Assembly (NCBI GenBank): GCA_035048815.1
Contig: JAUCBN010000035.1
Span: 15,698,501-15,762,500 of the forward strand
DNA: 64,000 nt
Origin: Abelmoschus esculentus
Taxonomy: Eukaryota; Streptophyta; Magnoliopsida; Malvales; Malvaceae
Direction of reading: 5' to 3'
This document shows, one piece after another, positions 13,001 through 24,845 of the stretch. The position numbers and the translations under genes were made by a program. Every line of letters starts with the position of its first letter. The stretch's first letter is position 1. The notes beneath the pieces were generated by a model that did no database searches, was not told the DNA's origin, and saw nothing but the letters and a program-made list of their open reading frames with translations.

Positions 13001-13499
13001 AAAGTTTTTATTTTCATGTGCATGAGAAAAGGAAAACATTATACGTAACGATGAAAAACAATTTCCATAAATTGGTTCAATTTAATTATAATAGATATAT
13101 AAATCAAATTTTGATTTAATTATATATTTAACAAATAATTAAACATAACTGGTTATGTATGTCATAAATAAATGTAAAATGATGTTACATATAACGAATT
13201 ATTTTTTAAAAAAATATTTAAAATTAAACTTTTATTTATACAATTAAAATTTACTTATTTTAATAGAATTATTAATATTCGATTTATTAATTGATAAATT
13301 TAAATATAATATTATATAACCTTATTATAAAAATAATTTTCTTTAACTTACTTTTCACAACAACGTCAACACCTAAAAATTAAACGTATTATAAAAGATA
13401 ACTCACCATTTAGAACATTAAAATTTAATCATTAAATATTATATAAAAAATTACTAATGTTTTAGCCCATTAGAGCCGTCAATAAAATCTATTTATCAT

Positions 13500-13858
13500 T
13501 AGGGGTAAGAAAAAAAATCCATTATTTGGTCTTGGTCTTAGACTTGATAAGGTTCGATAGATTTTTATCTGATATTGATTTCAGTAAAGATCAGGATTGA
13601 ATCCAAAATTTAAGTCTCGGTCATAATCGGGACTAGACCTTAATTTTTTAGATTCGATATCCGGTGGGTACCCAATAAGATCAAGATCAATACCAAATAT
13701 TCGATATTATTTTTTTTTGTTTTTTTAATCAAATGTAAATAATTTAGGATCCGGTGTGATTAAAACCGAAATTAATTCTAATTTTTAGGAATCAGTAGTT
13801 ACAAAGATCGAGACCAATTCTATTTAAATCGTGGAATACCCAATCTTGCCTACCCTTA
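13500..13858. mobile_element. Degenerate hAT-like MITE
   Basis: The left end TAGGGGTAAG and right end CTACCCTTA are imperfect inverted repeats. The interior contains 'gtctcggtcataatcgggact' and 'ggtgggtaccc' blocks that also occur at 26371-26905. The ends resemble hAT TAGGG(G/A)TG termini. The target duplication is not clean, so the borders are approximate. 13860-14944 is AT-rich with no gene seen. Confidence 0.4.
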
Positions 13859-14944
13859 TTTATTACCATATATTTTTGCGTCGCTATGTTGAATTCAAGA
13901 AATCGTAGGTGTGGGATTATCTGATTAGTTAGGCCGTAACATCTGACTAAGCTATACAAGTTAATACTACTTATATGTAAATTGATATAGCAGACAAGTT
14001 TAAAATATATTTAGCTTCAAGTCAAAAATTTTATTAATTATCAACTAGCTCATTGATTTGTATCTTTTATTCAATTTTTTTGTTCATATCCTTTACAAAA
14101 TTACATGGAATCACCTAAGGAAAATATTTGTTTTATTTATAAATAATTTTGTAAATTCGATCTGATTTTTTTTAAATCAATCCGATAATTAAATTAAATC
14201 AAAATTCATCAGATTTAAAATAAAATTATAATATTTAATATTATTTTGATAAATAAAATTATTTCGGTAACGGATTAAAATATTTTTAAAATCTAAATTT
14301 ATTAATCAGCCAAACAGGACAAGGTTAAATAAATTAACATGCTTAAATTCAGAAAACCAGGTTGGCAAGGCGTCTCCTTTTGCACAAGTTCAATTATATA
14401 GTATTTATTTATTTAAAAACCTAACAAGCAACCAACGATTGTAATAAAAAACTGAATTAAAGATTTAATAATCCGTTATATTATTTTATCTTGCATTGAT
14501 CTAAATTTTGACTTTCATCTTAAAAATATAATATTTTTTATTTAACAAAAAAATTAAATCAAAAATATTTATTTCGCAATTATATAATAGATTTATATTT
14601 AATACATTGACCATAAAAATAAAATATTTATAAATATTTAACTTTTAGAGTAATATAATTAGGAATTTAGATTTTAACGTACAAACTATAAATTCTATAA
14701 AAAACCCTAAACCTCGAATTGAATACCTAAAATAATATACTAATTATTATTTGATCCATCGGTAGAATACCAGAATTCTTATTTTTCAGAAATCAAGAAT
14801 CCAACCCCATAAGCTTACAGAGGAACCAAAATAAAGAAGAGAAATTGAAATTTGTGTAGCTCTGCCTTTCTGAATTTATGTACAAATATTAAAAAAAAAA
14901 GAATTTATGCACAAAATGAAACTATGTACATGAATCATGCACAT

Positions 14945-16171
14945 TCAAACATCTAAATCCTGTGTTGGATTCTGAGATTTTTGAGACCGAGACCTTTCTC
15001 TAGTGGCAAACCATTGGACTGTTCTTCTAGCAATGGGCAACCAAAGCTGCCTTGTTCTGTCCTCTTTGGTGAAAGTTGAAGACATTATGTTCATTGTACC
15101 GGCATCTCGAAGCCTCGATAAAGTGACGATATCCGACATTGATCTTTTCTCGGTTTGATTAACTAACCTTGATGCCTGACTTGAAGTAGCTACCGAATCC
15201 GATGACGAAGGCAGAGCGGGAGATGAAACCGGGTTGGTTAGCAATCTCTTTATCTCCAATTCCTTATTGATCTTCATGGTTCGTGCGTTTTCGATCGTTG
15301 GTGTTCCCGAAAACTGCTCGTGGTTTATGTCGAACTGGTTGTTTGATATCTCGTTGAGCATCTCCGAGTTCAAGAACATCAGGTCGGACGAACTCACACT
15401 GCTCCATCGGTTCTTAAGGACGACATCCGACATAACGATCTTGTGATTGAACTTATGGAACCCTGCATCATCGACATCATGGTCGTCTCGGATTAGTATT
15501 TCGCTTTCGATATCATCCTTTTGGATTTTCCGGAAACTAGCTCCAATGCTGAATCTTGATGATCGGTTGTTGTCTTGCTCTCTGTGGACATAGAGCTCGA
15601 TGTTTGGATCCTCTCCTAGATCGGATTGGTTCCTAGAGAATCGCATGCTGTTCGAATATGTGAAGATTGTAGGATCATCGAGGTTGACTTTCTGCCTGCA
15701 GAGAGGACAACTCGAGTGCTTTTCAAGCCACTGATCAATGCAATCGATGTGAAATCCATGCTTGCACTGAGGCAACAATCTCAGGATCTCGGTATCTTCG
15801 AATTTCGATAAACAGACCGAGCATTCAAGCCCTCGTTTCGATCCTCTAAGCGAAGAGAATCGGAAAAAGGGAAGCGATTCCACGACTCTCTTGTCGATGC
15901 CCGATGACCGAGACCCCGTACGACGGAGTGTCCGAAGACGGTTATCAGCATGAACAATTGCTGCACTGTGACAGAACTTGGCATAGACAAGGAGGAAAAA
16001 CGTCAACGCAAACATGACACAGAGTATACCTACCACAACTGCCAGACTCGGTCGGAAATTCGAGGCAGAGTCCCCTGAAATCGCATCAGTCCCATTCGAG
16101 GCCGATTGTGCGTCGACGAAGACGAAAAACAGGCGAAAAAGAACTAAACCAATCACCGTTAATCGAATCAT
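14945..16171 (-). CDS. ATL42: ATL-family RING-H2 E3 ubiquitin ligase
   Basis: Intronless, 408 aa, as is usual for ATL genes. The protein has an N-terminal hydrophobic signal or membrane segment (about 5-21), a second strong transmembrane segment (about 43-67), a basic stretch, the ATL GLD-type motif as GID (91-93), and a RING-H2 finger. The ligands are C117, C120, C136, H138, H141, C144, C155 and C158, with Trp148 and Pro156 as expected for E2 binding. The long Ser-rich tail of about 240 aa is typical of the ATL12/ATL42 subgroup. The role is E3 ubiquitin ligase at a membrane; the substrate is unknown. Arabidopsis ATL12 (At2g20030) sits beside the neighbours' homologues, so orthology to ATL12 is as likely as to its paralogue ATL42. 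The symbol marks the subgroup only. Confidence 0.92.
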   Translation of the reverse strand: MIRLTVIGLVLFRLFFVFVDAQSASNGTDAISGDSASNFRPSLAVVVGILCVMFALTFFLLVYAKFCHSAAIVHADNRLRTLRRTGSRSSGIDKRVVESLPFFRFSSLRGSKRGLECSVCLSKFEDTEILRLLPQCKHGFHIDCIDQWLEKHSSCPLCRQKVNLDDPTIFTYSNSMRFSRNQSDLGEDPNIELYVHREQDNNRSSRFSIGASFRKIQKDDIESEILIRDDHDVDDAGFHKFNHKIVMSDVVLKNRWSSVSSSDLMFLNSEMLNEISNNQFDINHEQFSGTPTIENARTMKINKELEIKRLLTNPVSSPALPSSSDSVATSSQASRLVNQTEKRSMSDIVTLSRLRDAGTMNIMSSTFTKEDRTRQLWLPIARRTVQWFATRERSRSQKSQNPTQDLDV

Positions 16172-16537
16172 CGAAAACCCAGAATTCTATTCCTTTCCTG
16201 CTAGCATTTCAGCTGGAAAAATGTACATATACATATATATTTTAGAAGTCCAAGTAGGGTAGTTTAATATTAAGCCTGGTCACTCCCCTCAAAATGGGTA
16301 TCTTTAATGTTTGGCAGTTTCTTTGATTTCTTTTTCATTTTATATTGAAATGAAGCTTTTTAAATATGGAAAATTTCAGAAGAGATGACATAATTTGAAG
16401 ACTTTTTCTATTTGATTACAAATTAGGAATCTGTCGTGTTGTGGTGTCTTAGATTTCTTGGAGAAACCTGTGGTTTATGCTGTCATAAAAACAAATCAGG
16501 ACATAAAATAAGCATGATCATTGACATCAAAACTCTT

Positions 16538-16615
16538 CACATACATACATCTGTGCACAAAGATTAAACTTTTGATCACATACATACATCTGTGCACAAA
16601 GATTAAACTTTTGAT
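16538..16615. repeat. Perfect 39-bp tandem duplication
   Basis: Two identical copies of a 39-bp unit starting CACATACATACATCTGTGCA, at 16538-16576 and 16577-16615, upstream of the ATL gene. Identity suggests a recent event. Confidence 0.85.
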
Positions 16616-16679
16616 CACTGAATAAAGTAGGAGAGACCCTTACTGATCGATCTGATATCGTCGTTTGTGAGGGACTCTC

Positions 16680-17690
16680 ACTGGTGTATCTGAAGGCCAT
16701 ATCACTTGTCGATGTATGTTTATGGCATGGAAGAAAGATGTTAGGCTTCAGCTCTGGTTGCCGCAGAGGCGGCAGGATTGGTACTCAGAAATATTGCCAA
16801 ACAATGTTATTATCTGGTATGGTGCAGTCTTCAGGGGACATCAACATGTTAGTACCATGGCAAGCACAAACAATCTGGCATCTGGTGTTCTGAATCTGTA
16901 AGTAACAACTGAAGTTGAACAAATATAACCCGGAAGTTTCCGGGATTCACCTACTGGATCCCGGATTGTTCACTATTTACGGTAGCCGGTAGGTGTACTC
17001 TGTGTGATATATCATGTATCGTATGACCCGATGTAAAGAGGGTTCCTATGGAGTTAGAATAGAAGGGTACATTCATGGCATTGACTGATTGAGCCAAGCA
17101 AAGGGTTGCCATATTTCAAGTTTCCAAGCTTAATCTCCTTAGGCACATCAGAAGAACTGCTAACTCCAATAACCATCATCGTGTCACGAAACAAGCCTCA
17201 ACGTTGAACCTCGGCTTCTTTCGATTGTTTGCCTCATCAAACAACATCATATACTTACCATCTTATACTCACCAGAAGCATTGGAAAGATCATTGAAGAA
17301 GTTTTCCAAAGGTTTCACCAGATCACTCTGAGAACCGAACCCGGTTTCCACATTAGTTGTCACATCCCAACCCCGTCTGTTGGCCTGTGCCGTGAATGCA
17401 TATGTCGGAATTGTCCTCTTCGAACACTCACAAAAACCATCTAGCTTTTGTCACCCTCTAAGTGCACCTCCACTTCACTCAAAAGAGTACCAATTGTTAT
17501 TCTGGAGATGGCATTCACTTGTGCCCGGTTTGAATCTTTCAAGACGCACCCCAGAATGACAAAATCTTGAAGGACTTATGGTATTGAAATCCCATGTCCA
17601 TCTGTTCTGGTCTTCTTTACAAAGATTTATCAGTTCATCAACACCAAACAGCACATTTGAAGTGCAAAAATCTGAGAAAACCAACCCAAT
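16680..17690 (-). pseudogene. Coding-like debris, family not recognised
   Basis: This tract has gene-like base composition in AT-rich surroundings but only short, broken frames on both strands. On the minus strand the stretch around 17230-17440 reads like degraded protein (for example a segment FTAQANRRGWDVTTNVETG) with frameshifts on both sides. It may be the downstream part of the decayed B3-like gene at 17700-17990 or of another gene. I do not assign a function. Confidence 0.35.
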
Positions 17691-17699
17691 AGTATCTCA

Positions 17700-17990
17700 T
17701 CATAACCGGTTCAAACACTTCCTCTCTTCTCGAAGTGATCACGAAGCAAAGGTCATCTGTCTGAAGGTGCCTAAACACCTGCAATGTAAGGAAATCTTGG
17801 TTCGCAAGTAAGCCATGATCGGTGCAGAATTCGGTCCAACCTTCTTTGAGGACATAATTTTATTCGACCAGAAATGTACGTCATCGAGTACTCGTTCCGT
17901 CTGCGTCGTAAACTTTCACCGGAATACCTTTAGCAACATCCTCATCTTCCTTCAGCAACAGCTTCATGGCCTTCTCTGCGTATTGTTTAC
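17700..17990 (-). pseudogene. Decayed B3 DNA-binding domain gene
   Basis: On the minus strand, pieces in different frames fit one B3 domain: an acidic LLLKEDEDVAKGIPVKVYD start (about 17900-17965), then a HFWSNK-like piece, then LTLQVFRHLQTDDLCFVITS (about 17735-17795). The order and these motifs match the small plant B3 family whose members read IPV.VYD...LCFVI.SRR. At least two frameshifts and several stops separate the pieces. Assignment is from motif memory only. Confidence 0.5.
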
Positions 17991-18049
17991 TGATGGAAAG
18001 CCTGCATCGTCAGTTTCACTGATAGATGCATGGAATTCTCTTTAATGGT

Positions 18050-19966
18050 AAAACTCAGATTTGATGTTAATAACTTGTAAGAATGGTAGTAAATCACCCT
18101 AAATACGTTCATAAGATGTATGATTGAGTTAAGAAGTTAAAGGTTGTAATTTGGGGACTTGAAAAGTGATTTCTCGAGCCGATTAAGCTATTTTTGAACT
18201 TCGATACCGATACATGAAAAACTAATATTAGGTATTAAGGTGGTGGGAGGTTTGTAAATTAATTAACTATTTTTTTATTTTTAATTAATAAATTATTTTT
18301 TTTATTATGTGTCGTAGTATTGATTAAAGAGAGAGATTTTTAACAATGATAATGATTAGGTCCAAAGTAATTATGGAAATGTAATCCAATTCAACTAAAA
18401 AAATATTGGAAATATCCAAATAAAAATATTAAAATTGTCGTCAAAAAGTATTATCTTTATGCCTAAATTATTCATTACATAAAAATAAATCTTTAATAAA
18501 TTATTCATTACATTTTTTTTTATTTAAGATTCTTATAGACGGCTATCGAATCTTACAATTTCTTAAATTAAATATTTTATATCTTAGCCGCCTTTTTTAA
18601 TTATTTTTTAATATATTTATATGGTGTCTCTCTTTAATTTTTATTTATTGATAATATATTAATTTTAATGTTGATTTTCGATCGCTCATATTTATTGTTT
18701 TTTATATCACATCTTTTATTTTTAATTATTTTAAATTTTAAATAAAATTTATTATCTTTGTGACACGTTTTCTCTCTACTCGTGATATAAGTCTTATGAA
18801 TTTTGGCGCGTTTATTGCATACCTTTACAATTATTTTGACGGTCAAACAAAGACCCTCACGATATTTATTTTCTGATTGTTTTGTTGGTGATAACGTATA
18901 GTCAGATCCTTTTTTGATAAATGATTGGTTGTTAATATAATTAAAATCATACAATAAAATAATCCGCTAAATAGTTTGGTTTGTCCAGTACTTTTTTATG
19001 ATATCGCTCTCAATGAAAGATTTATTTTTTCTTCGTATCTTTAAGTTTAATATTATTATTTTATATGTGAGTTTTTTTTTTAATATTGACTCTAATTTTC
19101 TCTCTATGTGTGGGTGCATTGTTATCAAATTTATTTCATTATTTTTATTAATAAATTCTAGTTGTCATTGTTTAAAAAAATATATTTTATTACCATTTAA
19201 TAAATTATTAATAATTAAAAAATGATAATTTAATTAATATATAGGTGATCATATCATGCACTGATAGTATTTTTTATATATATTTCAATTTTAGAGTTTA
19301 TAGATTTAAATTATAATTTAGGATTAGTGGTTTAATTTATGTGCTTAGAAATTAAGGATTATGGTTAGAATTCTAAACTTTTATTAAGTTAAAATCTAAT
19401 CCTAACATATTACTCTAAACCCTAATTCCTACTAACTCTAAATTTTAATCACAACCTAAATTCTAAAGTAATAAACCTAATTTTTTCTTAAATCTTGAAC
19501 TAAATTCATTAACCCTAAAACTAAAACATGAAAATTTTCACAATATAATTGTTATAACTACACTATTTAAAAGAGTGTGAATTTCAGTTTATCAACAACT
19601 TGAACAATTTGTAGTTATGTATATCAAACATTAGCTGTAATATTCTATAGATACTAAAATACAACATTATTTTCGATAAAAACATCCAAACCAACTTGTC
19701 GGGTTGAATATCCAGATACAGTTTGCCTTTATAATTCCCCTTTGTTTGGCAGTCTGCATGAATATGTTAAAAAGTCTTCCCTTTCTCTTCAAAGTTTGTC
19801 CTTTATGAAAAGATTAGTATAATACCTACAAGATTGAAGCATTTTCTAAACACAAACATTGGCTCTTTTCTGGGTCTCTAGATTGATCTCTACTAGCAGT
19901 TTTCTGCAATTCCCAGAGTTTAGATTTTTTGTTTGTTTGTTTCTTCTGTTGACTGCATTTTCCACC
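18050..19966. other. AT-rich intergenic DNA before the sugar transporter
   Basis: No gene is supported. 18530-18600 has a TCTTA-rich block, and 19320-19520 carries degenerate telomere-like (CCTAAA/TTTAGG) repeats in inverted arrangement. The last ~300 bp must contain the promoter and 5' leader of the transporter at 19967, but I cannot place a TATA box with confidence. Confidence 0.4.
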
Positions 19967-21859
19967 ATGGCGGGTGGAGGGTTTGGTAATGAAGGAGGGA
20001 ACTTGAAGAGAGCTCATCTTTACGAATATAAGATTACCAATTATTTTATATTTGCTTGCATTGTTGCTGCTACTGGGGGGTCTCTTTTTGGATATGATCT
20101 TGGTGTTTCTGGTGAGATTTTTTTCCTTTTTTTCGGTATGATTTACTGTTGTTTTCCTTTTGATTCATTGGTTTTTCCGGGATGTTTTATTATGTTTATG
20201 AAGTCTTTTCACAAGTTGGAAAAGAAAAGAAAATTTTCCCGAGAAAATAAAATGAAAGCTAGAATTGTGTACCTCTGATTTTGGTTGTAGGTGGAGTGAC
20301 TTCCATGGATGATTTCTTGAAGGACTTTTTTCCAAAAATATATAAAAGGAAGCAAGCTCATCTCCATGAAACTGACTACTGCAAATATGACAACCAGCTC
20401 CTCACACTTTTTACGTCTTCCTTGTACTTCGCCGGTCTCGTTTCGACGTTCGGAGCCTCCTATGTTACGAGGCAGAAAGGACGTCGAGCTAGCATTCTCA
20501 TCGGTGCAGTCAGCTTCTTCCTAGGAGGAGTTATCAATGCAGCTGCGGTGAATATAGGAATGTTGATTATAGGACGGATTCTTCTCGGTGCCGGCATTGG
20601 ATTCGGAAATCAAGTAAAGATCAAAGCTCATTGAGACTGAAAATGTTATGGTGGTTTTTTGAGTCACTCACTCGTTTTCTTATGATGCAGGCTGTTCCCT
20701 TGTATCTTTCGGAGATGGCTCCGGCTAAGCATCGAGGTGCCGTGAACCAGCTTTTCCAATTCACAACCTGCATGGGAATCCTTATAGCAAACCTGATCAA
20801 CTATAAAACAGACAAGATCCATCCGTGGGGTTGGAGATTATCTCTTGGCTTGGCTACGGTCCCAGCTACACTGATGTTTGTTGGGGGCCTCGCGTTACCG
20901 GAGACCCCTAACAGTCTTGTAGAACAAGGAAAACTCGAAGAGGCGAAAAGGGTGTTGATAAAAGTTCGTGGTACCCCCAATGTTGAAGCCGAATTTGCTG
21001 ATCTTATTGAGGCCAGCGAAGCAGCACGGGCAATAAAACATCCATTCAGGAACCTTCTGCAGAGGAAGAATCGCCCCCAGTTGGTATTAGGGGCTATAGG
21101 AATCCCAGCTTTCCAACAGCTAACCGGCATGAACTCGATTCTCTTCTATGCTCCTGTAATGTTTCAGACCTTGGGTTTCGGCTCCGGGGCATCCCTCATA
21201 TCCTCTGTCTTAACAAGTGGAATGCTTGTCGTCGCTACCCTCGTTTCAATGGCTCTGGTGGACAGATTTGGTAGAAGAGCTTTCTTTTTGGAAGCCGGTA
21301 CCGAGATGTTCTGCTACATGGTAAGTTATACACACATCTTGTTGCATACCTTTTAATTGATTTGCAGGCATCATTGTTGTGTCCCTGGATGTGATGATTT
21401 GAGTATCTGATACAGATTGCTGTGGCCATAACCCTTGCCCTTAAGTTTGGAGAAGGAGAAGAACTTCCACAAGCCATCGGTTGGTTCCTTGTGATAATCA
21501 TCTGCTTATTCGTCTTTGCTTACGGACGGTCTTGGGGTCCTCTGGGGTGGCTAGTTCCGAGCGAGCTGTTCCCGTTGGAAACTAGATCAGCTGGCCAAAG
21601 CATGGTGGTCTGCGTCAACCTGCTGTTCACAGCTTTGATAGCACAGTGCTTCCTGGTGTCACTTTGTCATCTCAAATATGGGATCTTCTTGCTCTTCGCT
21701 GGCTTGATATTCATAATGAGCAGCTTCATTTTCTTCCTCTTGCCGGAAACAAAGAGAGTCCCGATCGAGGAAGTCTATCTTCTCTGGAAAGACCATTGGT
21801 TCTGGAAGAGATATGTCGAAGATGACAACGAAAAGGATATCAAAAAGCCAAATATGTAA
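19967..21859 (+). CDS. STP14: Sugar transport protein, STP14 type (MFS hexose/H+ symporter)
   Basis: Four exons (19967-20111, 20291-20613, 20691-21320, 21416-21859) with GT-AG borders and continuous frame give 513 aa, normal for plant STPs. The ATG at 19967 has a strong CCACCATGG context. The protein has twelve hydrophobic segments and the family motifs GGSLFGYDLGVSGGVTSM, YCKYDNQ in the first extracellular loop, RxGRR-type loops (QKGRRAS, RFGRRAF), VPLYLSEMAP, PETPNSLVE, QQLTGMNSILFY, SWGPLGWLVPSE and PETKRVPIEE. It would carry monosaccharide with protons across the plasma membrane. The opening MAGGG..NEGGNLKRAHLYE and the VEDDNE end match STP14, described as galactose-selective in Arabidopsis. 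It lies tail to tail with the CAF gene, with 214 bp between stop codons. Confidence 0.93.
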
Positions 21860-22073
21860 TACCATCTAAAACAAAACCTCTCTGTACACATCCTTTACCT
21901 TTAAGTTGTCAATGCTCTTTGGATTTCTCATAAACAAATTACTGTAATTTTCTAAGTGAAAAGTGAAAAAAGAAGACAAATATAGTATCAGTAATGACTG
22001 AAGGACGTTCATTCTTCTCTAAATTGTTTATTGTAAACATCTTAGCAAACATTTCATAAAAACATGTAAAAGA

Positions 22074-24845
22074 TTAAGCTAAAAGTTTAGCAAGTTCATC
22101 AACTCTCAGGCTTCCTTTTGATACGACATACGAATGGTGTTTGTCTATATCTTCAAATTTTCGAGCTTTAGAAGCTTGTTTTTCAGTTCCTCGCTTATAG
22201 GGAACAGCTGCGACTTCCTTCACTTCCAAATTCTTAGGTTCTTCCTCTTCATTCTTTTGGATAGTCACTTTACGAGGGCGTCGCCTAAAAACTGGCCCAG
22301 GTGGTGCAGACCGGGCAAAGGCAACGGATCTTTGATATATTTCGTCAGCATCCAAAGTAGCATCATCTAATACAACAGCACTTCCACTCTCAACAGCTTG
22401 TTTCATAAGATGCAAAACCCTCTCGGTACAAGCTGCAGTTGTTTTTGCTGGCCCATTGATATCTGGTAAAGCTTGAGCTACAATTTCCAGGTTATCAATA
22501 TTCAACAAACCAGTAACAGAAGACTCTGAATGGCTTAGACTACTCTCAGGACTCTCAGGCCTGACATCACTTTCCATTGGCATAGCTGATGGCTCTTCAT
22601 TTGCTCTGCCTGAATTATCTAATACAGGCTCAAGACCATAGGCCATGCTTTCAAATTCATCATCAGTGGAATTGACATCATCAGAAATTGCAGTTCCAAA
22701 GGAATTCACTTCACTATCGGACTCATCACTGGCATAATCTATCCCATCTAATGTAGTTTCAATAGCATCCATTGTATCTCGCTTTGCATCGGGGGATACA
22801 TTTGGCCGCTCATTTTCAACGGACTCCATTTGCTCAATGCTACTATCTTGAGAACTAATGAGTGGTGAGCCTGTACCGACTGTTTGAACGTAAGTGGGTG
22901 CCAATTTTTGTCCTTCCAACTGTCTGGTAATGGAAACTCCGTTTGCTACATTTTTGTCTATGCGTGTGTTTAATGCTGGTTTTAGGAAGGACGACTTCCA
23001 ATTGTTTCCTCTCCACATTAATATGTGTTCACGTTCAAATGAGATTAACACGCATGGGACCAGGTCCTGCAAAACAAGAATTAGGTAATTCATTTTAAGG
23101 TTCTCGATATGTGAAAGAGTTAACAAAATGTATAAACTATATAAATATACCGAACCTTAAGTTTGGCACCAATTTTCCGATAGTCACTTCCCTTAATCCC
23201 TTGACAATTAATCCGGACAAGTTCACACTCTTCAAATGCCTCCCTAACATTTTTTACAAGGTCAGCATACACACCGTTCTTCGCTGCAAAATATGCAAAA
23301 CATTAATTTTAATATTTTCAAAACATGCAAAAGTGAAGCATTCTTTATAAAGTTTCCTGTCCACTTCTACCAGCAGCTTACCAAGTTGGCGTATTGGCAT
23401 TAAATCCCTCCCCTTCTTTCTCATTTCAGTTGCTTGTTCTAGTGTTAGACCCTCAGGAGCACGTTGAATCAACCGTGGATACACAGGAGTAATAGGCTTC
23501 CACAACATAAGAGGGAAACGAGGACGAGTTTTATAATTGTAATTTCTACCTCGGAAAAGGAATAGAACCCCCCCTCTTCGGAAAATAACTTTCCCTCCCG
23601 TTCTTTCCTGACAAATCAAACGTAATCGAACAACCGATATTGATTTCCACATCCTCTCATAAATCAAACATTAACACAAGTTAAAGATAAAACCGATCTT
23701 AAAACGAGTAGTAACAGAAGCACAAACCTCTAGCTGCTCACACACATTGTCCATATCCACAGTACAAACTCCTTTGCATTTTATCTTACAAACTCTTCGC
23801 CGTTTCCAATGAGCATGTATATTATCTAACATGTTGTGTGTCAAACCATCCCTACCTAAACATAAAAATGGAAATGCAGTATAATTAGGATTATCACCTA
23901 AATTCCATAAGCAACTCTAATTTACTTAACTAAGAACATGGTAAATGCATACAACTTTGTTCGAGAAATTCAGTTTTAATTAAGGAAATGCAAATAAAAG
24001 GAGAAAATAATCTGATTATTACCCATATTCAACTGTCGTTGAGACTTCAAGCAACTGTTTACTAACTCCTTAACCTCCTCTGAAGTCAATGGCTCTCCTA
24101 AAATCTCCTCTCTCGACTGGACATACCTTGGACCAGTCCCGGGCAAGTACGGGCCAGGTTTCTGTATGGACTTAACCCCTTTCTTGTTAGGTGGGGGCAA
24201 TACGAAAGAATCGAATTCCTTCATCTTTTTCTTACTTGGCGGCAGTGGAGCTCGGCCTGTCCATGGCCTAGCCATGGTCGTAGGTCCAAACGGCGAGTAG
24301 GGAGGTTCCCTTAGCTTTACCGGCTTGACTTTCGGCGTCTCAGTGTAACTGTATTTGAACTCGAACGGCGCACCGTCGATGACGAAAGAGAGGCCATCTT
24401 CGCCAACGGAAACATTCGCTTGTTTCTTGTCGAGTGGAGAAGGTGGCGGAGGATTGGCTGTTTTGGAGAATTTGCGAAACGCTGGGTGGTTTGGAGGTTT
24501 GGAGTACTTGGATTTCTTGCCTGGAATTGAAGGTCTGGAAGGAGAGGAAGGGGAGCCGAAGGATTTGTAAGTTCCAGGTTGTAGTGGTGGCGCGTCGGCG
24601 GCGGTGAAGGTTTCGATGGTGGATGCAATCTTGGTGGCAGAATCGAAGCGGCGGTTGCGTCGAATGTCATCTTCTATTTCTTGTTGTTCGCGCCTGCGTT
24701 GGTTGAATTTCTCGGCGTTGGCGTTGTTCCAGCGGGAGAATCGAATCTCCGTCGGCGGTCGATGGCTAGGTTCGTTAGGGCTAGGATACGGGTTCGGAGA
24801 CGGTGGAGCAAAAATTGGGAATGAAATGGGAAATTTCAGCGCCAT
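22074..24845 (-). CDS. CAF1: CRS2-associated factor 1, chloroplastic (CRM-domain splicing factor)
   Basis: Five exons on the minus strand (24845-24023, 23855-23728, 23607-23382, 23283-23156, 23066-22074) join in frame to 765 aa. The ATG is at 24845; the TTG three bases upstream is not needed. The N-terminus is Pro/Ser-rich and suits a chloroplast transit peptide. Two CRM RNA-binding domains follow, about 253-350 (with RRGG and LFRGRNYNYK) and about 378-465 (with ISFEREHILMWRG). A long acidic Ser-rich region and a basic tail ending VDELAKLLA complete it. CAF proteins pair with CRS2, a peptidyl-tRNA-hydrolase-like protein, to splice subsets of chloroplast group IIB introns. The FEFKYSYTETP and PFGPTTMARPWTGRAPLPPSKKK motifs are typical of the family. 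CAF1 rather than CAF2 is favoured by synteny with At2g20020. The C-terminal tail is somewhat longer than in the Arabidopsis protein. Confidence 0.92.

Noticed and set aside
18634..18954. 106-codon minus-strand frame.
   Set aside because: Very AT-rich, Lys/Asn/Ile dominated composition without motif; expected by chance in such DNA.
20801..21130. 109-codon frame on the minus strand.
   Set aside because: It is antisense to exon 3 of the sugar transporter, whose frame has strong family matches.
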